From contig NZ_QGDC01000007.1 of the NCBI RefSeq assembly GCF_003324525.1, positions 124,001 to 188,000 of the forward strand: a DNA stretch of 64,000 nucleotides, read 5' to 3'. Numbering within the stretch: position 1 is the first letter of the stretch; each line of letters begins with the position of its first letter. The translations under genes were made by a program, and so were the position numbers. This document shows positions 1 to 8,911 of this stretch, piece by piece. The stretch comes from Mucilaginibacter hurinus. Lineage in GTDB: Bacteria > Bacteroidota > Bacteroidia > Sphingobacteriales > Sphingobacteriaceae. The notes below the pieces were generated by a model. It was not told where the DNA came from. It was given only the letters and a program-made list of their open reading frames with translations, and did not search any database.

Positions 1-535
1 GCAGCGCCTGTTCCTTCCAGTTGTCCCATGAGTGATGAAAGTAAAGTGCAGCACCGTGGTCTATCAGCCACAGCTCTTTATGCCACATCAGCATATTGGT
101 ATTGCGCGCGGTACGATCAACGTTGGTAAGCAGGCAATCCAGCCAAACTATTTTTGAAGCAAGGGCGGCATCAGGCACAGTAACTACCGGATCGTAAGTA
201 ATGGCGCCCTGCAGGTAATGCAATGCCAGGTTAAGCCCTACGCTGGCTTTTAGCAAGTCCTGTATCTCTTCTTCACCTTCCGACTGACCAAAAGCATTAT
301 CTAAATTGGCAAACACCAGTTCAGGTATTTTTACGCCGAGTGCCCGTGCAATTTCACCGCCGAGGAGTTCGGCAATTAATGCTTTTACACCCTGACCCGC
401 GCCACGGAATTTAAGTACATACAAAAACTCGTCATCAGCCTCGGCAATTGCCGGCAGCGAACCGCCTTCGCGCAAAGGCGTAACATAACGGATAACGTTA
501 ACGGTACGTAGTTCGGGCTGCGCTGCTGCTGACAT
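1..535 (-). CDS. HipA-like protein kinase family protein (partial, C-terminus off the window)
   Basis: The reading frame opens at an ATG (533-535, minus strand) and runs off the left edge, giving about 178 residues. Visible stretches include FRGAGQGVKALIAEL, LGVKIPELVF, a D-C-L-L-T-N-V-D-R-T-x-R-N-T-N segment and LWLIDHGAALYF. The NxDRxxxNxN and LIDHG motifs resemble the catalytic and metal-binding loops of the HipA_2-type kinases (the kinase fold of toxin HipA), whose substrates are mostly unknown. Only the N-terminal part is visible. An apparent -7 box TAAATTTG ends four bases before the start codon, so the message may be leaderless. Family members are often followed by a DUF3037 gene; that position lies outside the window. 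Moderately confident in the family, not in the function. Confidence 0.7.
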   Translation of the reverse strand, partial: MSAAAQPELRTVNVIRYVTPLREGGSLPAIAEADDEFLYVLKFRGAGQGVKALIAELLGGEIARALGVKIPELVFANLDNAFGQSEGEEEIQDLLKASVGLNLALHYLQGAITYDPVVTVPDAALASKIVWLDCLLTNVDRTARNTNMLMWHKELWLIDHGAALYFHHSWDNWKEQAL

Positions 536-547
536 GCGGCAAATTTA
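533..547 (-). promoter_or_regulatory. Putative -7 box TAAATTTG directly before the HipA-like gene
   Basis: Minus-strand TAAATTTG (547 to 540) matches the Bacteroidota TAnnTTTG element. Only four bases separate it from the ATG, so transcription would start at or next to the start codon. A -33 TTTG at 19-21 bp spacing is not evident. Confidence 0.45.
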
Positions 548-653
548 TGATTTTTTGTAGTGAATAAGAGCTCCGACCAAAATCCCACCAAGGAAAAGGC
601 AATTAAAGAAAAAGTGAAATTTATTATCTCTTTCAGAAGTTGCGGGTTTGACA

Positions 654-1070
654 CTATCGTTTGGGTTTGCAAACCACCTTTATGTCTGCAACATCGCTTG
701 GTAAACCCTCACCGGGAATTACTGTAAATATCAACTGATCCTTTGTAAGCGAGATAATATTCATGCGTTTTTCGCCGCCTATGGTTAACGTGATAAGCTT
801 TCTCTTTTGATCGTAATACCATGTGCCGTGGCCATTCTCAACAGCCTCATCATCGCTAACGATAAATGTTTTATTGCGTTTAAACTCGGCGGATACCATT
901 TCTGTGCCGGGCTGTGGTGTGATTTTTTTTCCGCCTAATGTGGCATAGTGCGATTGCCATTTTTTGCATAAAAGGGTTTCTACCGTTTTTGCCGGCAGCA
1001 TAATATTTTGCGCGTTAGCTGTAAAGCAGGTAAGCGTTATAAGCAATATAAGGGGTATACGTTTCATCAA
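654..1070 (-). CDS. Small secreted lipocalin-like protein
   Basis: 138 residues. The first about 20 form a signal peptide (MMKRIPLILLITLTCFTANA, cleavage after the NA-Q region), so the product is probably periplasmic or outer-membrane associated. The rest is beta-rich, with a LLCKKWQ... opening, a central GHGTWYYDQKRKLI strand pair and alternating strands to the end. This layout is typical of the lipocalin-like single-domain proteins common in Bacteroidota, but no ligand or reaction can be stated. It lies between hemA and the HipA-like gene on the same strand, with 118 bp to the latter and 133 bp to the former, so an independent transcript is likely. Function unknown. Confidence 0.65.
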   Translation of the reverse strand: MMKRIPLILLITLTCFTANAQNIMLPAKTVETLLCKKWQSHYATLGGKKITPQPGTEMVSAEFKRNKTFIVSDDEAVENGHGTWYYDQKRKLITLTIGGEKRMNIISLTKDQLIFTVIPGEGLPSDVADIKVVCKPKR

Positions 1071-1203
1071 TGTTTATGTGGTAAATCCCACAGATCCGGA
1101 TTGAGTTTCGAAGCGTGACAAGAGCCTTCAACATATTGGATTTTGTTGAAGATGTAATATTAGCAAAAGAAATTTAGCTAACGCAGGAATAAGAAAAAGA
1201 CGA

Positions 1204-2430
1204 TTAATTCTCTCTTATTAATATATCCTTAGCCATTACCATAGGTACGCTGATATATTTTTTCTCCATGTAGTTGATCACTTTTTCAAGTATCTCGCGT
1301 GATTGCTCGTCAAGACCTTGCACTTCGTCAACAAAAACGGTATTAAGGGCAGTGCTGCGTATCTCTTTTATCTTTTCGGGTACTTTGCGCATGGCAATTT
1401 CAACACGCCGCTGTTTTAGCTGTAGTAAAAACTCAGTAATATTTTGGTCAATGATGGCTTCGGCATGTACCAGTTCACAGTAACGTTCCTGCAGGTTTCT
1501 TTTAGCTACTTCATTCAGGGAGTGAACTTCAATAAAGTTTACGGGATACTGCTCAAGTACTTCCGGCGCGGTATCATTAGGTATAGCCAGATCGACAATA
1601 GTTTTGCGGCCTGTTTCGCCGGCAAGCAGCGATGTATATATCTCAGGGGTAATAATGGGCTCCGTTGCTGATGTGCAGGTTATAATAACGTCAAAACCAC
1701 CCTTATACGCTTTTAGCTCCTTCAGGCCGTGTGCCTCACCATTAAGGTCAGCAGCAAGCAACTGCGCTTTGGCAATGGTGCGGTTAAATATCACAAAATT
1801 GCTAAACTTATGCTTTTGCAGGTACTTGCTGATGTTTCGGTTGGTTTCGCCGGCACCTATAATAAGGATGCGGGCGTTTGAGCAAAGTTTTAGGTCTTTT
1901 AACTTGCGGTAGGCGAGGGATACTACCGAGATGGGGTTTTTGGAGATGTTGGTGTGGGTGTAAACTTCTTTAGCAGTCTTGACGACGCAGTTCATCACCA
2001 TCCTTAAATAATCTCCTGTAAGGCCAGCTTCCTTGCCTTTTTCATAAGCCTTGCGCAACTGTGCCAGGATTTCTTTTTCGCCAACTACAAGGCTCTCCAG
2101 CGAACACGATGTGCGCAAAAGGTGATTTAGCGCCTCACGGTCTTCATAAATGGATGCTGCATTCATAAATGTGCCCAGGTAATGCGAACACAGGCCCATG
2201 TTTAAAAACGAAATAAATTTTTCAGCAAATGCTTTATCTACCTGCTGTGTTGTGGCCATCACAAATTCCACCCTGTTACAGGTAGCAAGATAAAAAAGCT
2301 CAGATATGCCAAAATGTAATTTAACCTGTTGAAGCTTAGCGTTAAGGTCCTCCTGGCAGATAACCAATTTCCCCAATTCCTTCAGCTCAATCTGTTTATG
2401 CGTAAAAGCTAGTACCTTTAAATACTTCAA
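1204..2430 (-). CDS. hemA: Glutamyl-tRNA reductase
   Basis: 408 residues, close to the usual length. HemA reduces tRNA-bound glutamate to glutamate-1-semialdehyde with NADPH, the first committed step of C5-pathway heme synthesis; HemL (7486-8850 here) takes the product. The N-terminal catalytic domain contains the signature YLATCNRVE, with the active-site Cys in the TCNR motif near residue 50, and the SLESLVVGEKEIL segment. The middle NADP domain has a glycine-rich ILIIGAGETN loop near 190. The C-terminal region is the helical dimerisation domain. It is divergent from the hemC-hemD/hemB/hemL group, separated by the DoxX, metallo-hydrolase and lipoprotein genes. A TATTTTTG box 23 bp upstream is a likely promoter. 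Confidence 0.97.
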   Translation of the reverse strand: MKYLKVLAFTHKQIELKELGKLVICQEDLNAKLQQVKLHFGISELFYLATCNRVEFVMATTQQVDKAFAEKFISFLNMGLCSHYLGTFMNAASIYEDREALNHLLRTSCSLESLVVGEKEILAQLRKAYEKGKEAGLTGDYLRMVMNCVVKTAKEVYTHTNISKNPISVVSLAYRKLKDLKLCSNARILIIGAGETNRNISKYLQKHKFSNFVIFNRTIAKAQLLAADLNGEAHGLKELKAYKGGFDVIITCTSATEPIITPEIYTSLLAGETGRKTIVDLAIPNDTAPEVLEQYPVNFIEVHSLNEVAKRNLQERYCELVHAEAIIDQNITEFLLQLKQRRVEIAMRKVPEKIKEIRSTALNTVFVDEVQGLDEQSREILEKVINYMEKKYISVPMVMAKDILIREN

Positions 2431-2452
2431 AGCAGTTTAAATTTTAACCCAA

Positions 2453-2460
2453 CAAAAATA
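2453..2460 (-). promoter_or_regulatory. Putative hemA -7 promoter box
   Basis: Minus-strand TATTTTTG fits TAnnTTTG and ends 22 bases before the hemA start. A TTGACAA sequence occurs twice further upstream (plus 2480-2497, as TTGTC-type complements), but at 23 bp or more from the -7 box, so the -33 assignment is uncertain. Confidence 0.5.
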
Positions 2461-2588
2461 AGAGGATAAAGTAGCTGCATTGTCAACCCTTTGTCAAACA
2501 GGAGTATTTAGAATAATTATAAATAGGTTGAATTTATCGATTGCGCATGGATTAAAACTATCTTCCCAAACTCAAATAGCCTAATACA

Positions 2589-2963
2589 ATGATTAAAAAT
2601 ACATGCATGATCATCATGTTTATGGTTTACATGCTGGCCGGCATCAATCACTTCATCCATCCTGACGGGTACCTGAAAATTATACCTGATTATTTGCCGG
2701 CACATCATACGCTAAACCTGCTGGCCGGCGGTTTTGAAATATTGCTAGCCATACTGCTGTTAATACCTTTAACCAGGCGATTAGCTGCATGGGGTATTAT
2801 AATAATGCTTGTAGCTTTTTTGCCTGTACACATTGCCATGATAGAGGATGCGCCGTTGCAAGTGGGTAGGATAACGGTAACGCCGGTTTTAGCATGGGTT
2901 AGACTGGTGTTAATACAACCGGTACTTATTTTATGGGCATGGTGGTATACAAAACCGGTATAA
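2589..2963 (+). CDS. DoxX-like small membrane protein
   Basis: 124 residues with four predicted membrane segments (about 7-17 to 22, 43-61, 66-85 and 103-120). The sequence FMVYMLAGINHFIHPDGYL near the N-terminus and a helical hairpin containing EILLAILLLIPLTRRLAAW match the DoxX/MauE-like superfamily of four-helix membrane proteins. Their biochemical role is generally unknown; some are linked to redox or thiol metabolism. It stands alone between hemA and the metallo-hydrolase gene, 117 bp upstream of the latter. No specific function is claimed. Confidence 0.75.
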   Translation: MIKNTCMIIMFMVYMLAGINHFIHPDGYLKIIPDYLPAHHTLNLLAGGFEILLAILLLIPLTRRLAAWGIIIMLVAFLPVHIAMIEDAPLQVGRITVTPVLAWVRLVLIQPVLILWAWWYTKPV

Positions 2964-3080
2964 AAGGGCACACCTTCTTTTAGGTAGATGATAGTAATAA
3001 TGTGTGTCTGATAAAAATCCTTTTACTAACAGAAGTGCATAGGCCTCGTTCTACGTCACGCAATTGCAACGTTGGTGTAA

Positions 3081-4130
3081 ATGCAAAACAATCATGTAAT
3101 TTTAATGATATTAAATACTCCAATGCAAATGAGTATACAACAGGCTAAAAAGGCAGGTAAGAAATACCTGAACACTATACCCACCGATGCTGCAGGCTTT
3201 GACCGGCTTGGCCCGATATTGAAAGAATATCTGTTAAACAAGGCAGAAAATAGACCTAAGAAAACTATAGGACCGTTTAAGACGGATTTAGCCGTTTACC
3301 AAATGCCGCCGGTTAGCAACTTGCGCATCACCTGGGTGGGTCATTCCAGTTTGTTAATAGAAATTGACGGTAAACGCATACTTACTGATCCGGTTTGGAG
3401 CGATAGGGTATCCTTTTCCCAGTCAATAGGGCCTAAGCGTTTTTTTAAACCACCATTAGCGCTGCACCAGCTCCCGGCACTGGATGCTATTATACAGTCG
3501 CATGATCATTACGACCACCTGGACGAGGGGACAGTGAAATATTTTGCACACGCCGGCGTGCCTTTTTATTGCTCAGAAGGTGTAGGGAAACATCTGCGGA
3601 AATGGGGAATCAAAGCATCGCTGATAACTGAGTTAAACTGGGGCGACGCTGCCGTAATCGGCGGCGAGATAAAAATAACGGCTACGCCTGCAAGGCATTT
3701 TTCAGGCCGTAGCATGTTTAATCGTAACGAAACGTTATGGTCATCATGGGTGATAGAAGGGCCCCGGCATAGTGTGTTTTTTGGCGCTGATTCTGGTCCC
3801 TCGCCCGATTTTAAGGTCATTGGCGAACAATTCGGGCCGTTTGATCTTACAATGCTAGAAGTGGGCGCGTACGGGCGTTACTGGCCGGATATACACATGG
3901 GGCCGGCCAATGCTGCTGACGCGCATATAGCATTAAAAGGTAAAATGATGATGCCCATACACTGGGGTACATTTAACCTGGCGCCGCATGCCTGGTTTGA
4001 GCCTGCCGAAAAACTGCTGAATATTGCTGATGATAAAAGCATTGCGTTATTCATGCCCGAACCAGGTAAACCTACTGAAGCAGATAGTCCTTACAATTCA
4101 TTATGGTGGAAAAAGTATTTAAGCGGCTGA
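3081..4130 (+). CDS. Metallo-beta-lactamase-fold hydrolase, NAPE-PLD/RomA-like group
   Basis: 349 residues from ATG 3081; ATGs at 3123 and 3129 are possible later starts. The metal-binding motif IQSHDHYDHLDE is around residue 140, preceded by WVGHSSLLIEIDGKRILTDPVWSDR and followed by ATPARHFSGR, GADSGPSPDF and PIHWGTFNL. These supply the histidines and aspartates expected for a binuclear zinc site. The pattern WVGHSS...TDP...R...(G)P is that of the group related to N-acyl-phosphatidylethanolamine phospholipase D and bacterial RomA/UlaG-like proteins. The substrate is unknown. No signal peptide, so cytoplasmic. The next gene is convergent, with two bases between the stop codons. Confidence 0.85.
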   Translation: MQNNHVILMILNTPMQMSIQQAKKAGKKYLNTIPTDAAGFDRLGPILKEYLLNKAENRPKKTIGPFKTDLAVYQMPPVSNLRITWVGHSSLLIEIDGKRILTDPVWSDRVSFSQSIGPKRFFKPPLALHQLPALDAIIQSHDHYDHLDEGTVKYFAHAGVPFYCSEGVGKHLRKWGIKASLITELNWGDAAVIGGEIKITATPARHFSGRSMFNRNETLWSSWVIEGPRHSVFFGADSGPSPDFKVIGEQFGPFDLTMLEVGAYGRYWPDIHMGPANAADAHIALKGKMMMPIHWGTFNLAPHAWFEPAEKLLNIADDKSIALFMPEPGKPTEADSPYNSLWWKKYLSG

Positions 4131-4132
4131 TG

Positions 4133-4621
4133 CTACTTTATAACATTAAATAAGTTGCCATTTTTATCAAAGCAAAATATATACTTTCTTATTACGCTGT
4201 CTCCGGTTGAACTGACGGTTTTAAATTGATGCTCAAGGTTATAGCCTGCAAAGTCGGGCTCTATAGTATTGGCTACGCTGTCGCGTTTGCCTTTAAAGTA
4301 AGCCAGGCGGCTATTGTAATAACCTGTTTTTTCACGTTGTTTATATAGCGCGAAGTTTTCACCCATCTCCCTGAAGCGGGTAGCTTCAACTTCGCTCACC
4401 GAGTCGTCATATTGTAAGTACACTACATCATTAAGGTATGAGTACATAATACTGTCTGGCGAACTAAAGCTCACCGGATGGTAAAAGGAGGAATCCGTCA
4501 ATTGCGTTTTCAGATACTGCTGCGCTTTTGTCCGCAGCATTTTATTAAGGTCCTCGTTGCCGGGATGTACACAGGCTGCACAAAACATAATCAACATGAA
4601 AGCGATGTTGTTAACCTTCAT
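4133..4621 (-). CDS. Small lipoprotein of unknown function
   Basis: 162 residues. The N-terminus MKVNNIAFMLIMFCAACVHP has a short hydrophobic run ending in a lipobox-like CAAC, so the mature protein probably starts at a lipidated Cys17. The remainder is hydrophilic and contains two phenylalanine/tyrosine-rich segments (SFYHPVSFSSPDSIMYSYLN and the region around YNSRLAYFKGKRD). I recognise no family. It is convergent with the metallo-hydrolase gene and divergent from hemC-hemD, 153 bp away. The reading frame looks real because of its codon use, signal sequence and the absence of a competing gene. Confidence 0.6.
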   Translation of the reverse strand: MKVNNIAFMLIMFCAACVHPGNEDLNKMLRTKAQQYLKTQLTDSSFYHPVSFSSPDSIMYSYLNDVVYLQYDDSVSEVEATRFREMGENFALYKQREKTGYYNSRLAYFKGKRDSVANTIEPDFAGYNLEHQFKTVSSTGDSVIRKYIFCFDKNGNLFNVIK

Positions 4622-4745
4622 GTCATCTAAAGTAGTGTTTATACGCGTAAAAAAAACGGGTACGCTTCGGCTGAAACCGCGGCTCTATCAAAGTCACCCA
4701 ACTTTCATAACATTAATTAATCACTAAATGATGTTATTAAAAACC

Positions 4746-4753
4746 TAAATTTG
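4746..4753 (+). promoter_or_regulatory. Putative promoter -7 box for the hemC-hemD gene
   Basis: TAAATTTG matches TAnnTTTG and lies 21 bases before the TTG start at 4775. It is the only such box in the 153-bp divergent gap on this strand. No clear -33 TTTG at canonical spacing. Confidence 0.5.
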
Positions 4754-4774
4754 CAGCAAATACATTAACTTATT

Positions 4775-6361
4775 TTGGACAGGACACTTATTATAGGAAC
4801 ACGCGGAAGCGAATTGGCACTGTGGCAGGCCAATTTTGTAAAAGACAGCCTGGCTGCTATTAATGTTAACGCCGAACTAAAAATTATAAAAACCCAGGGC
4901 GATCGTATACTCAATCTAAGTTTTGATAAACTGGAAGGCAAGGGTTTTTTTACCAAGGAACTGGAAGAAGAACTGCTTGCCGGAACTATTGATATAGCCG
5001 TACATTCACATAAAGATCTGCCCACCGAAAATCCCCCGGGGTTGGTAATAGCGGCAGTATCTGAGCGTGAGGACCCTGCCGAATTGCTTATTATATTAAA
5101 AGACTGCGTAGATGTTCGCCAAAAACTATCGGTAAAATATGGTGGGATGGTTGGCACGTCGTCTAACCGCAGGCGGGCGCAGTTGCTTGCGGTACGGCCT
5201 GACCTGGAAATTGACGATTTGCGCGGAAACGTACCCACACGCATAGGCAAGCTGCGGGACGAAGATTACGACGCTATTATGCTGGCCAAGGCAGGTGTGA
5301 CGCGCCTGGGGATTGACCTGAGTGAGTTTCACGTAGAAGAACTAACACCTACTGAACTTATACCCGCACCGGCACAGGGTGTATTGGCTATACAGATACG
5401 CCAAAGTGATGCTGACCTATACCAAACCCTGCAAGCCCTGCACCACGCAGACGTGGCCGAAGCATTGGCTGTAGAGCGTAATGTACTTAAACTTTTCGGC
5501 GGCGGCTGCCATTTACCTCTGGGAGTTTATTGCCGTAAAGATGATGGTAAATTCCAGGTGTTTACGTCAAAAGCCGATACCGGGGAAGGTTTTCCTGACC
5601 GGCTATTTTTAGAGGCTGACACCACGGTGGGCCTTGCCGAAAAGGTAGTGGCCAGGTTTGATAAGTCGCGTAAGATGCCTGCGAAAGTATTCATCTCCCG
5701 TGAGGTATTTGAAAATAGTTATTTCCGCAAAGCACTTGAGAAAAATAATATAGAGGTTGAAGCACGCTCATTGATACGTACAGTAGCAGTGATCACCAGG
5801 CTGGACCCGTTTATACTACGTAACACCGACTGGATATTTTTCACCAGCAAAAATGCAGTGGAGTACTTTTTTAAGTTGAAGCCACAACTGCCAAAAAAGG
5901 TGAAATTTGGCGTAATGGGTTCAGGATCGGAGGATGCTCTGCGGCGGAACGGCTATTTTGCCGAATACACCGGCGAGGGTACAGATACGACCGATGTTGC
6001 TGCTGAGTTTGCTAAACTGGCTAACGGTACAACGGTAACATTCCCCGGCGCCGCAAGCCCGATGCGCAGTATACACCAGGGTCTGTCGGCTGATACAAAA
6101 ATAATTGACCTGCCGGTATATGAAACTGTATTGGAAGAGCAGGTAGCCCCAAGCGGGGCGGATGTGCTGGTATTTACCAGCCCGTCAAACGTCGACGCAT
6201 ACTTTGCTGACAACCTGCTTGATCCGCATCAAAAAATAATTGCAATAGGTAAGTCGACCGGAAAGAAATTCGAAGATATGGGTGTACCCTATGTGCTGCC
6301 TTTCTCGCCAGACGAAATAGGGCTTGCGGAAGCGGTATTTGGGATAACCCTGAACTCATAA
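4775..6361 (+). CDS. hemC-hemD: Fused hydroxymethylbilane synthase / uroporphyrinogen-III synthase
   Basis: 528 residues with a TTG start giving MDRTLIIGTRGSELALWQAN, a typical HemC beginning; no ATG is in range. Residues 1-300 are HemC (porphobilinogen deaminase): HSHKDLP at 77-83 carries the catalytic aspartate, and Cys245 in FGGGCHLPLG is the dipyrromethane cofactor attachment site. From about 301 (PAKVFISRE) to 528 the sequence is HemD-like, with paired Rossmann-like halves, TDWIFFTSKNAVEYFF and a conserved VFTSPSNVDAYF near the end. Fusion puts the unstable linear tetrapyrrole and the ring-closing enzyme on one chain. hemB follows after 72 bp. HemD is poorly conserved in general, so that half is assigned partly from context. 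Confidence 0.93.
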   Translation: MDRTLIIGTRGSELALWQANFVKDSLAAINVNAELKIIKTQGDRILNLSFDKLEGKGFFTKELEEELLAGTIDIAVHSHKDLPTENPPGLVIAAVSEREDPAELLIILKDCVDVRQKLSVKYGGMVGTSSNRRRAQLLAVRPDLEIDDLRGNVPTRIGKLRDEDYDAIMLAKAGVTRLGIDLSEFHVEELTPTELIPAPAQGVLAIQIRQSDADLYQTLQALHHADVAEALAVERNVLKLFGGGCHLPLGVYCRKDDGKFQVFTSKADTGEGFPDRLFLEADTTVGLAEKVVARFDKSRKMPAKVFISREVFENSYFRKALEKNNIEVEARSLIRTVAVITRLDPFILRNTDWIFFTSKNAVEYFFKLKPQLPKKVKFGVMGSGSEDALRRNGYFAEYTGEGTDTTDVAAEFAKLANGTTVTFPGAASPMRSIHQGLSADTKIIDLPVYETVLEEQVAPSGADVLVFTSPSNVDAYFADNLLDPHQKIIAIGKSTGKKFEDMGVPYVLPFSPDEIGLAEAVFGITLNS

Positions 6362-6404
6362 TAACTAATCCGGGTTGAATTGATCATCTATAAATATTTT
6401 CAAA

Positions 6405-6433
6405 GGCTCCCCCTGAAGGGGATGGAGGGTTTT
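6405..6433 (+). repeat. G-rich short palindrome upstream of hemB
   Basis: CCCCCTGAAGGGG followed by ATGGAGGG ends four bases before the hemB ATG (6434). The same arrangement, CCCC-n-AGGGG-n-TGGrGGG-TT-n-ATG, precedes ilvB on the minus strand (29349-29375). The GGAGGG part could act as a ribosome-binding site in a genome where such sites are rare. Confidence 0.55.
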
Positions 6434-7405
6434 ATGCTACAACGACCACGAAGAAACCGTAAAAGTGAAGCCATCCGCCAGATGGTGCAGGAAACGCATG
6501 TTAGTGCGGCCAACCTTATATTTCCGCTATTTATTATTGATGGCGATAACCAGAAAACCGAAGTGGCCTCGATGCCGGGCATTTACCGTTACAGCATTGA
6601 TAACTTACTGCGGGAAATTGAAAGCTGCCTGAAGCTTGGCCTTAACGCATTTGACCTGTTTCCGAATATTGACGAAGCACTGAAAGATAAGTACGCTACG
6701 GAGAGCCACCGGGAAGAAGGATTGTATTTGCGAGCGATACGCGAAGTAAAAAAGCATTTTCCGGAAGCTTGTGTAATTACCGACGTGGCAATGGATCCTT
6801 ACAGCAGCGATGGGCATGATGGGATAGTAGAAAATGGTGAAATTTTAAATGACGAAACCCTGGAGGTGTTAGGTAAAATGACGCTTGCACAGGCGCAGGC
6901 CGGAGCAGATATCATTGCCCCCTCTGATATGATGGACGGGCGAGTGGGTCACCTGCGTACTATGCTTGACGATCATGGCTTTAAACATGTATCCATCATG
7001 TCGTACTCGGCTAAATATGCAAGCGCTTTTTATGGTCCGTTTAGAGACGCGCTTAACTCAGCGCCTAAATTCGGCGATAAAAAGACATACCAAATGAATC
7101 CTGCCAACCAGCAGGAAGCATTAATAGAAGCCAGGTTTGATGAAGCAGAAGGCGCTGACTTTTTGATGGTGAAGCCTGCTTTATCTTATCTTGATGTAAT
7201 AAAACTGGTGAAAGACAACACCCAATTACCTGTAGCTGCATATAATGTTAGTGGTGAGTACGCTATGCTGAAGGCAGCTGTACAACGCGGCTGGCTAAAT
7301 GAGCAGCGGGCGGTAAGCGAAGTGCTTACAAGTATAAGGCGGGCAGGTGCTACCGCAATACTAACATATCATGCCAGGGAAGTACTGGAAAATAAGTGGC
7401 TTTAG
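6434..7405 (+). CDS. hemB: Delta-aminolevulinic acid dehydratase (porphobilinogen synthase)
   Basis: 323 residues from ATG 6434 (MLQRPRRNRKS), the expected family start; the frame is open upstream from 6380 only through a repeat element. The enzyme condenses two 5-aminolevulinates into porphobilinogen. The two active-site lysines are Lys194 (SYSAKYASAFYG) and Lys247 (LMVKPALSY). The metal loop reads DVAMDPYSSDGHDG (residues 117-130), with aspartates in place of the cysteines of zinc enzymes, which indicates the magnesium type. Located between hemC-hemD and hemL on the same strand, 72 and 80 bp away. Confidence 0.97.
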   Translation: MLQRPRRNRKSEAIRQMVQETHVSAANLIFPLFIIDGDNQKTEVASMPGIYRYSIDNLLREIESCLKLGLNAFDLFPNIDEALKDKYATESHREEGLYLRAIREVKKHFPEACVITDVAMDPYSSDGHDGIVENGEILNDETLEVLGKMTLAQAQAGADIIAPSDMMDGRVGHLRTMLDDHGFKHVSIMSYSAKYASAFYGPFRDALNSAPKFGDKKTYQMNPANQQEALIEARFDEAEGADFLMVKPALSYLDVIKLVKDNTQLPVAAYNVSGEYAMLKAAVQRGWLNEQRAVSEVLTSIRRAGATAILTYHAREVLENKWL

Positions 7406-7410
7406 GTAAC

Positions 7411-7475
7411 TCGAATTCAAAAAGTGCTTTTATAGAAAAAAGCATGTTTTGTGAATTTTGAATTTCAATTTTTTG
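7411..7475 (+). repeat. AT-rich imperfect hairpin between hemB and hemL
   Basis: Nested inverted repeat: outer GAATTCAAAA with TTTTGTGAATT, inner TGCTTTT with AAAAAAGCA around a TATAG loop. It could attenuate or separate hemB and hemL transcription, or be a degenerate dispersed repeat. No other feature is visible in the 80-bp gap. Confidence 0.4.
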
Positions 7476-7485
7476 ACTTTATAAA

Positions 7486-8850
7486 ATGTTCGATTCAATA
7501 AAAAAGATATTTTCAGGAGAAGATGATTTGCCGGTTAATACGTCAAGTAAACCCGACATAAGCAGGGAAAAATCTGCTGAATTATATGAGAAAGCCAAAA
7601 CTTATTTCCCCGGTGGAGTGAATTCACCCGTGCGGGCATTTAAGTCGGTGCATGGTACACCATTATTTATTCAACGGGGCGATGGGAGCCATATTTGGGA
7701 TGCAGACGGCAACGAGTTTATTGATTTTTGCTGTTCATGGGGGCCGCTTATCCTTGGGCACAACAATGTCAAAGTGCGGGAAAAAGTGGTTGAAGTTATC
7801 CAGAACGGCATGTCTTTTGGTGCGCCAACCGCGCTAGAGAATGAATTGGCTGAACTCATCCTAAAGAATAATAAATACATTGAAAAGATACGTTTTGTAA
7901 GCTCAGGTACTGAGGCGGTTATGTCGGCAATCAGGTTGGCCCGTGGATATACAAAGCGTGATAAAATAATAAAATTTGAGGGTTGTTACCACGGTCACTC
8001 TGATTCATTGCTTGTAAAAGCCGGGTCAGGCTTGGTTACATTTGGCGAAACCTCGTCGGCAGGGGTGCCAAAGGCGTTCGCTGATGAAACTATAGTAGTG
8101 GGTTTAAATGATAAAACTGCCCTGCAAAAGGCATTTGATGATTTTAAAAACCAAGTTGCTGCTGTTATAATTGAACCGGTACCGGCTAACAATGGCTTGC
8201 TTTTGCAAAACAAGGAATATCTGGAATTTTTGCGTGACATATGTACCCAAAACGGTGCCTTGCTGATATTTGATGAAGTGATATCCGGCTTCCGCATAGG
8301 TTTTGAAGGCGCGGCAGGATATTATAAGATACAGCCTGATATAATTACTTACGGTAAAATTATAGGCGGCGGTATGCCGGTAGGTGCCTATGGCGCATCT
8401 GCTGCAATTATGGGCAACGTTTCACCCGAGGGGCAGGTTTACCAGGCAGGTACGTTATCAGGCAACCCGGTAGCAATGGGGGCGGGTATAGCACAGTTAA
8501 CCGAGTTGCTACGCAATGGCTTTTACCGCGATCTGCATAACAAAGCCGAAGAATTTACTCAGGCTATTCAGCGTTTTGCGTCGGCCCGCAATTATAAATT
8601 TAAGGTGTTTACTATTGGTTCAATATTCTGGTTTGCCTTTACTGATAAGGATATTTGCAGTGCAGATGATATTGATCCGGCGAGTATGGAAAAATTTAAA
8701 AAAATGCACCGCGAGTTGCTTAACAGAGGCATTTACCTGGGGCCTTCCGGTTACGAGGTGGGTTTTATATCATCGGCACACACCAAAACTGACCTGGAAA
8801 AAGCCAAGCGCGCAATTTTTGAAAGTCTCGACCTGGTTTTCAGGCAATAA
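7486..8850 (+). CDS. hemL: Glutamate-1-semialdehyde 2,1-aminomutase
   Basis: 454 residues. PLP-dependent aminomutase turning glutamate-1-semialdehyde (HemA product) into 5-aminolevulinate, the HemB substrate. Landmarks are FPGGVNSPVRAF (41-52), SSGTEAVMSAIRLARGYT (139-156), GCYHGHSDS (166-174), IFDEVISGFR (261-270) and the PLP lysine Lys291 in ITYGKIIGGGMP. The N-terminus has about 25 extra residues (MFDSIKKIFSGEDD...) relative to common HemL proteins; no internal ATG lies where the usual start would be, so the extension is kept. Third gene of the same-strand heme group. Confidence 0.96.
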   Translation: MFDSIKKIFSGEDDLPVNTSSKPDISREKSAELYEKAKTYFPGGVNSPVRAFKSVHGTPLFIQRGDGSHIWDADGNEFIDFCCSWGPLILGHNNVKVREKVVEVIQNGMSFGAPTALENELAELILKNNKYIEKIRFVSSGTEAVMSAIRLARGYTKRDKIIKFEGCYHGHSDSLLVKAGSGLVTFGETSSAGVPKAFADETIVVGLNDKTALQKAFDDFKNQVAAVIIEPVPANNGLLLQNKEYLEFLRDICTQNGALLIFDEVISGFRIGFEGAAGYYKIQPDIITYGKIIGGGMPVGAYGASAAIMGNVSPEGQVYQAGTLSGNPVAMGAGIAQLTELLRNGFYRDLHNKAEEFTQAIQRFASARNYKFKVFTIGSIFWFAFTDKDICSADDIDPASMEKFKKMHRELLNRGIYLGPSGYEVGFISSAHTKTDLEKAKRAIFESLDLVFRQ

Positions 8851-8851
8851 C

Positions 8852-8868
8852 AGCGGGGTACACCCGCT
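8852..8868 (+). terminator. Hairpin after hemL
   Basis: AGCGGG-GTACA-CCCGCT immediately after the hemL stop, without a clear T tract. Together with the separate promoter box at 8912 it suggests that the hem group ends here and the two-component genes begin a new transcript. Confidence 0.4.
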
Positions 8869-8911
8869 GGGCGGCCGCAGAAAAATGATAAATAAAAGAT
8901 AAATGATTAGC

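Noticed and set aside
385..672. 95-codon minus-strand frame overlapping the HipA-like gene start
   Set aside because: It is in another frame of the HipA-like gene and has no conserved features.
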